DNA of 64,000 nucleotides from Hyphomicrobiales bacterium. GTDB lineage: Bacteria > Pseudomonadota > Alphaproteobacteria > Rhizobiales > Rhizobiaceae. Location of the stretch: contig UCIV01000024.1 in the NCBI GenBank assembly GCA_900472575.1, positions 124,001 through 188,000 of the forward strand, read 5' to 3'. Positions 59,836 to 64,000 of this stretch are shown here, piece by piece (position 1 is the first letter of the stretch; each line of letters opens with the position of its first letter). The notes below the pieces were generated by a model. It was not told where the DNA came from, searched no databases, and saw nothing but the letters and a program-made list of their open reading frames with translations. A program made the position numbers and the translations under genes.

Positions 59836-61284
59836 ATGAACCGCGATGCCGTGACGTCGATTGCCAACGCGATCGAAGAGATGAAACCGGAATTCTCCGA
59901 ACTCAGCGACAGAATCTGGGATTTTGCCGAGTTGAAGTTCGAAGAAAGGCGTTCGTCGGATATGCTGGCAAAAGCGCTGGAGAAGAATGGGTTTGCTGTG
60001 CGTCGTGGCGTGGCGGGCATGGACACGGCCTTCATCGGCGAATTCGGCAGCGGCAAGCCGGTGATCGCGCTGCTCGGAGAATTCGACGCCTTGGCGGGAA
60101 TGAGCCAGGCTGCGGATGTGGCCGAGCCGAAGCCGATCGTTTCCGGCGCGACCGGCCACGGCTGTGGCCACAATCTCTTAGGTGTCGGTTCCCTGATGGC
60201 GGCCATCGCGCTCGCCCGGCATATGAAGGACAACAACCTAGCTGGCACCGTGCGTTATTACGGTTGCCCGGGCGAGGAAGGCGGCTCCGGCAAGACATTC
60301 ATGGTGCGTGCGGGCCTGTTTGATGACGTCGATACGGCGCTTACCTGGCATCCGGCGCCATTCAACGGCGTACGCTCCACCAACAATCTGGCGGTCCTTG
60401 AATATTTCTATCGCTTCAAGGGCCTTGCCGCCCATGCCTCGAATGCAGCGCATCTCGGCCGTTCGGCGCTGGATGCCGTTGAACTGATGAATGTCGGCGT
60501 CAATTTCCTGCGCGAACACATGCCCCAGGATTGCCGCGTGCATTATGCGATAACCGATACCGGAGGGCGCGCCGCCAATGTCGTGCAGGCCCAGGCGGAA
60601 GTTGTCTATCTGGTCCGCGCGCCGGAAATGTCGCAGGCGCTCGATCTTGCCAAGCGGGTCGACAAGGTTGCCCGCGGCGCGGCGATGATGACAGAGACCG
60701 ACGTTGAGATCGTCTTCGACACAGCCTCCACCAATCTTCTGCCAAACATCACGCTCGAAACGGCCATGCATGACAACATGGTGGCGCTCGGTCCCATCGC
60801 TTTCGATGAAACGGATCTCGCATTCGCCAAGTCTATCCAGGACACGTTTACTGACGAAGCTATCAGGAGCAGCATCCGCCTTTATCAGATCAAGGGCGAT
60901 GTTTTTTCCAATGCAAAGGTCGATGGTTCGACACCGTTGCATCTGGGTCTGCGCGACTTCGAGGGGTCTTCGCATTTCCGTGCCGGATCTACGGACGTGG
61001 GAGATGTAAGCTGGGTAACGCCGACAGCGCAATGCTGGACGCCCACCTGGGCAATCGGCACCAATCCTCACACCTGGCAGGTGGTGGCACAGGGAAAAAG
61101 CGCGGGTGCTCACAAAGCCATGGCACATGCAGCCAAGACGCTGGCGGCGACTGGCCTCTCGCTTATGACGTCTCCCGAACTTCTGGAAGCCGCAAAGGCG
61201 GAATGGACAGAGAAGACAGATGGCCGGAAATATGTGTGCCCGATCCCCGACAATGTGATGCCCGCCACACATTCCTCTGTGTGA
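59836..61284 (+). CDS. M20-family amidohydrolase (AbgB-like)
   Basis: 482 residues, zinc-dependent amidohydrolase of the type that splits p-aminobenzoyl-glutamate or other N-acyl amino acids; cytoplasmic. Metal ligands are in TGHGCGHNLLG near residue 110, the EE pair in GCPGEEGGSGK near residue 150 (general base and ligand) and His in ALTWHPAPF; a dimerisation domain with AAHASNAAHLGRSALDAVELM sits in the middle. Start at 59836 follows GAGGAC; 59821 is an alternative. It follows the binding-protein gene on the same strand, separated by two hairpins, and probably completes breakdown of the imported amide. Confidence 0.92.
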   Translation: MNRDAVTSIANAIEEMKPEFSELSDRIWDFAELKFEERRSSDMLAKALEKNGFAVRRGVAGMDTAFIGEFGSGKPVIALLGEFDALAGMSQAADVAEPKPIVSGATGHGCGHNLLGVGSLMAAIALARHMKDNNLAGTVRYYGCPGEEGGSGKTFMVRAGLFDDVDTALTWHPAPFNGVRSTNNLAVLEYFYRFKGLAAHASNAAHLGRSALDAVELMNVGVNFLREHMPQDCRVHYAITDTGGRAANVVQAQAEVVYLVRAPEMSQALDLAKRVDKVARGAAMMTETDVEIVFDTASTNLLPNITLETAMHDNMVALGPIAFDETDLAFAKSIQDTFTDEAIRSSIRLYQIKGDVFSNAKVDGSTPLHLGLRDFEGSSHFRAGSTDVGDVSWVTPTAQCWTPTWAIGTNPHTWQVVAQGKSAGAHKAMAHAAKTLAATGLSLMTSPELLEAAKAEWTEKTDGRKYVCPIPDNVMPATHSSV

Positions 61285-61294
61285 AAAGAGATAC

Positions 61295-61313
61295 GGCCAT
61301 TCAGGGAATGGCC
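61295..61313. terminator. Hairpin between convergent M20 and FtrC-like genes
   Basis: GGCCATTC (61295-61302) and GAATGGCC (61306-61313) form a perfect 8-base stem with an AGG loop, 11 bases after the M20 stop. No T run. Confidence 0.5.
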
Positions 61314-61349
61314 ACACCATATGCTGACACGAAGTGCCCGGGCAAATCG

Positions 61350-62192
61350 CTAGTGGTGCGAAGCGGTCGAGAACGAACCTTTGCGTGGGCGGTAGATGAC
61401 GGCCAGCACCGCGATCCAGTAGCCAAAGAAGACAATGAGCTGCATCAGGTTCGGCCGGGCGCGATAGCCGGTCATGGATGCGAAGAAACCGCCGACTGTC
61501 GTGCCGTCGGACATTAGGAAATTGCTGTTCCACAGCGCGCGCGACAGGCGCGGCAGGATATCGAGATTGATCAATCCGTCGATCCCTGTCATCAGCAGGC
61601 CGCAGGCGAGGAAGAGCAGCACGATCTCGGAAATCCGGAAGAAAACCCGCCAGGAGATGACCCGGCTGCCGGTCATCAGCAGGGCATAGGTGATTGCGGC
61701 TGCGACGAAACCGGTCACTCCGGCAAGAATTCCGGCAAGCAGCGAGCCCATGACACCAGCAGACAGAATGCCGTAGATGAACACGACCGTTTCGCTGCCT
61801 TCGCGGGCAACCGCAATGAGCGCAAGGGCGAAGACACCCCACCAACTGCCTGCGGCAACCGCCGTGCTGAGCGAACTTTCGAGCTCGCCGCGCATCGAGC
61901 GGCCGTGGCTGCGCATCCAGAAGACCATCTGCAGGATCAGCCCGGCTGCGAGCAGCGCGATCACCGTCTGGTAGATCGTCTGGGCGTCGTCGGAGACTGT
62001 TTCGCCCAGCCAGAGCAGGAGTCCTGCAAGCACACCGGCGACGCCGAGCCCCGCCGCTGCGCCGCCCCAGAGAAAACCGCGGGCGCGGCGCGTCTCCACG
62101 CTCCGGCTGACCAGCCAGGCATCGAGAATGCCGATCACCAAAAGGGCTTCGACGCTCTCGCGCCAGACGACAAAGGCAATGGAGGCAAACAT
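61350..62192 (-). CDS. ftrC: FTR1-family iron permease (FtrC-like)
   Basis: 280 residues, seven predicted membrane segments. Two RExxE iron-binding motifs are present, WRESVEALL near residue 11 and AREGSETVVF near residue 140, as expected for Ftr1/EfeU-type permeases. The start at 62192 gives MFASIAFVVWRESVE; a frame from 62279 lies in the upstream gene. It begins 1 base after the cupredoxin gene stop. With that gene and the P19-like gene it forms an FtrABC set, known in Brucella and Bordetella for ferrous iron uptake. Confidence 0.93.
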   Translation of the reverse strand: MFASIAFVVWRESVEALLVIGILDAWLVSRSVETRRARGFLWGGAAAGLGVAGVLAGLLLWLGETVSDDAQTIYQTVIALLAAGLILQMVFWMRSHGRSMRGELESSLSTAVAAGSWWGVFALALIAVAREGSETVVFIYGILSAGVMGSLLAGILAGVTGFVAAAITYALLMTGSRVISWRVFFRISEIVLLFLACGLLMTGIDGLINLDILPRLSRALWNSNFLMSDGTTVGGFFASMTGYRARPNLMQLIVFFGYWIAVLAVIYRPRKGSFSTASHH

Positions 62193-62193
62193 G

Positions 62194-62577
62194 TCAGTCC
62201 TCAGAAGGAACCGCGACGAGAACGGCGGGCGGAGCGTCCGGATGAAAATCGTCGAAGAACGAATATTCGCCCGGATCAAGATATTTGATGACGATGAAGG
62301 TGGAGACCCCCGGTCCGATCACCTTCTCCTTGCTCAACGGAATGCTCTCGAACTCCGCCGGTGTCTTGCCGTTGTTGATCAGCCGGATTTCGAAGCGGGT
62401 TTCGGCCGGCACTTCGAGACGCGACGGCGAAACCACGCCATCGTTGAACGTTATGGTGAAGCTTGGATCGTCAGCGGCCGCCACTATTGCCGGCGGAACA
62501 ATCGAAAACGCGAGGAACAGCGCCATGGTGAGGCCAAGGCACTGTTCCTTACGGGGGGAAGAGTGATCAGTAGCCAC
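62194..62577 (-). CDS. ftrB: Periplasmic cupredoxin-like protein (FtrB-like)
   Basis: About 127 residues if the GTG at 62577 is used (gives a usable signal peptide, RKEQCLGLTMALFLAFSIV up to IVAAA/DDP) or 110 if the ATG at 62526 is used; the start is uncertain. The mature domain has a cupredoxin fold (FTITFNDGVVSPSRLEVPAE, GPGVSTFIVIKYLDPGEY) with acidic residues (EFESIPLSKEKV) as in EfeO/FtrB proteins, which are proposed to oxidise iron before transport. It overlaps the end of the P19-like gene under the longer start and is 1 base from ftrC. Confidence 0.85.
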   Translation of the reverse strand: MATDHSSPRKEQCLGLTMALFLAFSIVPPAIVAAADDPSFTITFNDGVVSPSRLEVPAETRFEIRLINNGKTPAEFESIPLSKEKVIGPGVSTFIVIKYLDPGEYSFFDDFHPDAPPAVLVAVPSED

Positions 62578-63118
62578 CCTTTTTGCCCACGCCCGTGAAA
62601 GTGAAGTCATAGCTGGTCTCGAACGGCTCGAACCATTTGGCGACGCCGGTTTCGTCATCGACATGGCGGCCGAACATCATCCCGTCCGGCGCTGCAATCT
62701 TGAACACGAGGTTATAGTCGCCGGGGCCGTCGAGCTTGACGTTGTCGCCGTAATGCGGCCCGTCGGAGGCAACCATCGGCATCAGCGGGCCTTCCGACAC
62801 TTTCACGCCGCCCTTGGTCAGCACATAGCTAATCGTCAGGTTCGGCACCCAGTCGCCATTGGCAAACCCGTTCTTGTTATCCTTCGTCGCGTGGATATCG
62901 GCTTCCAGATGCACGTCGGAATCGGCGGCTGCGCGCATCATGTGAGCCGGCTCCATCAGGATCGGCTGCAGATAGACCGCAGCCACTTCCATACCGCCTG
63001 CTTCCTGCGGCTCGCCGATCGGATATTCCAGGGCAGATGCCGAGCCGGCGGAAAAGAGTGTTGCAGCAGCAAAAGCGGCGGGCAGGAATGCCGTCTTGAA
63101 AATTTGGGTTTCGCGCAT
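62567..63118 (-). CDS. ftrA: P19/Tp34-family periplasmic iron-binding protein (FtrA-like)
   Basis: 183 residues. Signal peptide MRETQIFKTAFLPAAFAAAT ending SASA/LEYP. The mature part is of the P19 type: YPIGEPQEAGGMEVAAVYLQ, MEPAHMMRA, VHLEADIHAT and DGMMFGRHVDDETGV, with His and Met residues that bind copper and iron in Campylobacter P19. The start at 63118 follows AAAAGGACC; a frame from 63223 is rejected. First gene of ftrABC on this strand; ftrD is divergent. Confidence 0.93.
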   Translation of the reverse strand: MRETQIFKTAFLPAAFAAATLFSAGSASALEYPIGEPQEAGGMEVAAVYLQPILMEPAHMMRAAADSDVHLEADIHATKDNKNGFANGDWVPNLTISYVLTKGGVKVSEGPLMPMVASDGPHYGDNVKLDGPGDYNLVFKIAAPDGMMFGRHVDDETGVAKWFEPFETSYDFTFTGVGKKGGY

Positions 63119-63346
63119 AACAGGTCCTTTTCGGGAAAATGTGGCGCGAACATCTGCCTGGAAAAATGTGGAGTCAAGCCTGAAAGTTTTCATCAAGGTC
63201 ATGATATAAATGACAAAATTCAAATACTTCGGCTGATCTCCATGTTAAATATGAGAGTGTTTATCCTGATTGATTGGTATCTCATTCCAATTTGGGCGTG
63301 CGACATATTTACACGCTGGAATTGTTGTTGTGCCGAGAGAGATGAA
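63119..63346. promoter_or_regulatory. Divergent promoter region of ftrABC and ftrD
   Basis: 228 AT-rich bases with no gene. It must drive both directions. I looked for a Fur, RirA or Irr box and found no convincing match; TGACAAAATTCA near 63211 is only a weak inverted repeat. Confidence 0.4.
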
Positions 63347-64000
63347 ATGACAGAGATTTACCGTCATCGTGATTTCGCTCCGGCGGCAACGTTCGCGCCA
63401 TCGCTGCTGGTTGAGGCGGAGGAACTGCCCGAACGCCCAAACTGGCTCATCGCACTCGAAGCATTCTTCGTGCGGACGCGCCCGTATTACTGGATCATCC
63501 AGGGCATCATGTTTCTCGTGTTTCTTCTGGTGCTCGGCCTGCCGCTTCTGCTGCCCGATCCGCCGCCGGAAACGACGCCGCTGTCGAATGGAACGCTGGC
63601 GCTGCAATATCTGCTCTGGGGCATCTGGTTCCCGCTTGTCTTTCTGTCGGTCATCGTCTTCGGGCGGATCTGGTGCGGTCTTTTGTGCCCTATGGGGGCT
63701 GCTTCCGAGCTTGCCAATCGTTATGGCCTGCAACGCCGGATCCCGGCCTGGATCCGCTGGGAAGGCACGCCCGCACTCAGCTTCATTATCATGACGCTTT
63801 ACGGCCAGACGATCGGTGTGCGGGATCATCCCGAAGCTGCGGCAGGGCTTTTCGGCGGCACCATGCTTTTGGCAATAGCGATCGGCGGCCTTTATGGCCG
63901 CAAGAAACGCGTCTGGTGCAGGCATCTCTGCCCGATCGGCCGGGTGCTCGGGCTTTATTCCCGGCTTGGCGCAGTTCAGTTCACGCCGAAAATCCGGCTG
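63347..64000 (+). CDS. ftrD: Membrane 4Fe-4S polyferredoxin (FtrD-like), 3' partial
   Basis: Open to the window end (218 codons seen), so the C terminus is missing. After a soluble N terminus (MTEIYRHRDFAPAATFAPSL) there are membrane segments near residues 50-70, 85-108, 145-160 and 165-180, and two NapH/CcoG-type cysteine motifs, RIWCGLLCPMG near residue 107 and RVWCRHLCPIG near residue 190. FtrD is thought to pass electrons to the FtrABC iron uptake system. GCCGAGAGAG lies just before the ATG. It is divergent from ftrA rather than downstream of ftrC. Confidence 0.88.
   Translation, partial: MTEIYRHRDFAPAATFAPSLLVEAEELPERPNWLIALEAFFVRTRPYYWIIQGIMFLVFLLVLGLPLLLPDPPPETTPLSNGTLALQYLLWGIWFPLVFLSVIVFGRIWCGLLCPMGAASELANRYGLQRRIPAWIRWEGTPALSFIIMTLYGQTIGVRDHPEAAAGLFGGTMLLAIAIGGLYGRKKRVWCRHLCPIGRVLGLYSRLGAVQFTPKIRL

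Noticed and set aside
60238..61845. 535-residue minus-strand frame over the M20 and FtrC genes
   Set aside because: It covers two different real genes in the wrong frame and its translation is Cys/Arg-rich without domain structure.
1..64000. CRISPR array, insertion sequence, integrase, prophage or toxin-antitoxin pair
   Set aside because: No regularly spaced direct repeats, transposase or integrase motifs, or paired small toxin-like genes were found on reading either strand.
1..64000. tRNA or rRNA genes
   Set aside because: No cloverleaf with a TTCGA-type arm and no rRNA-like conserved stretch was recognised in the intergenic regions; a covariance-model scan would be needed for certainty.

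Overview
The window looks like part of a secondary replicon or accessory chromosomal region of a member of the Rhizobiaceae (Agrobacterium/Rhizobium group). This rests on GC-rich codon use, dense ABC-importer operons with LysR/LacI regulators, and a D-psicose (D-allulose) 3-epimerase that I recognise as almost the same protein as the characterised Agrobacterium tumefaciens enzyme. The replicon assignment is inference. I see no rRNA, tRNA, CRISPR array, transposase or phage gene.

Layout. 1-2991 (+): four genes of an Opp/Dpp-type importer (first permease cut by the window edge), closed by a strong terminator. 3077-5087: divergent LysR regulator and Tat-exported metallo-beta-lactamase-fold hydrolase. 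5222-9747: a minus-strand set (enolase-superfamily dehydratase, SGNH esterase, family-5 binding protein) divergent from kduI, suggesting uptake and breakdown of uronate or sugar-acid oligosaccharides. 9996-18486: a seven-gene minus-strand operon (binding protein, ATPase, two permeases, two sugar C3-epimerases, kinase) divergent from its probable LacI-type regulator, with two operator-like palindromes between them; I read it as a D-allulose or related rare-ketose utilisation operon. 18627-25249: DegP-like protease, small exported protein, small unknown ORF, DUF1194 von Willebrand protein and AcnB. 25416-30889: CusBA-like metal efflux operon. 30950-33432: ArsR regulator divergent from an Old Yellow Enzyme, then OsmC. 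33527-38689: FAD oxidoreductase plus an ATC-hydrolase-like protein, VOC protein, LysR, GlxA-type regulator. 38800-44867: M24 peptidase, adenine-deaminase-like amidohydrolase and AdhE. 45008-52605: LacI regulator divergent from a CUT1-type sugar importer ending in a cytoplasmic heparinase II/III-like protein. 52793-61284: LysR plus a second Opp/Dpp importer with a fused double ATPase, a cytoplasmic beta-lactamase-fold serine hydrolase and an M20 amidohydrolase. 61350-64000: FtrABC-like iron uptake genes divergent from a truncated FtrD-like polyferredoxin.

The region is mainly scavenging and catabolic. Transporter genes sit directly beside the enzymes that should process the imported compound, usually with a dedicated regulator and a visible palindromic operator in the shared promoter. 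The least ordinary assemblies are the rare-ketose operon with two paralogous epimerases, the importer that carries a cytoplasmic beta-lactamase-fold hydrolase plus an M20 hydrolase, and the heparinase-like importer operon. Functions are assigned from motifs recalled from known families; no database search was possible.
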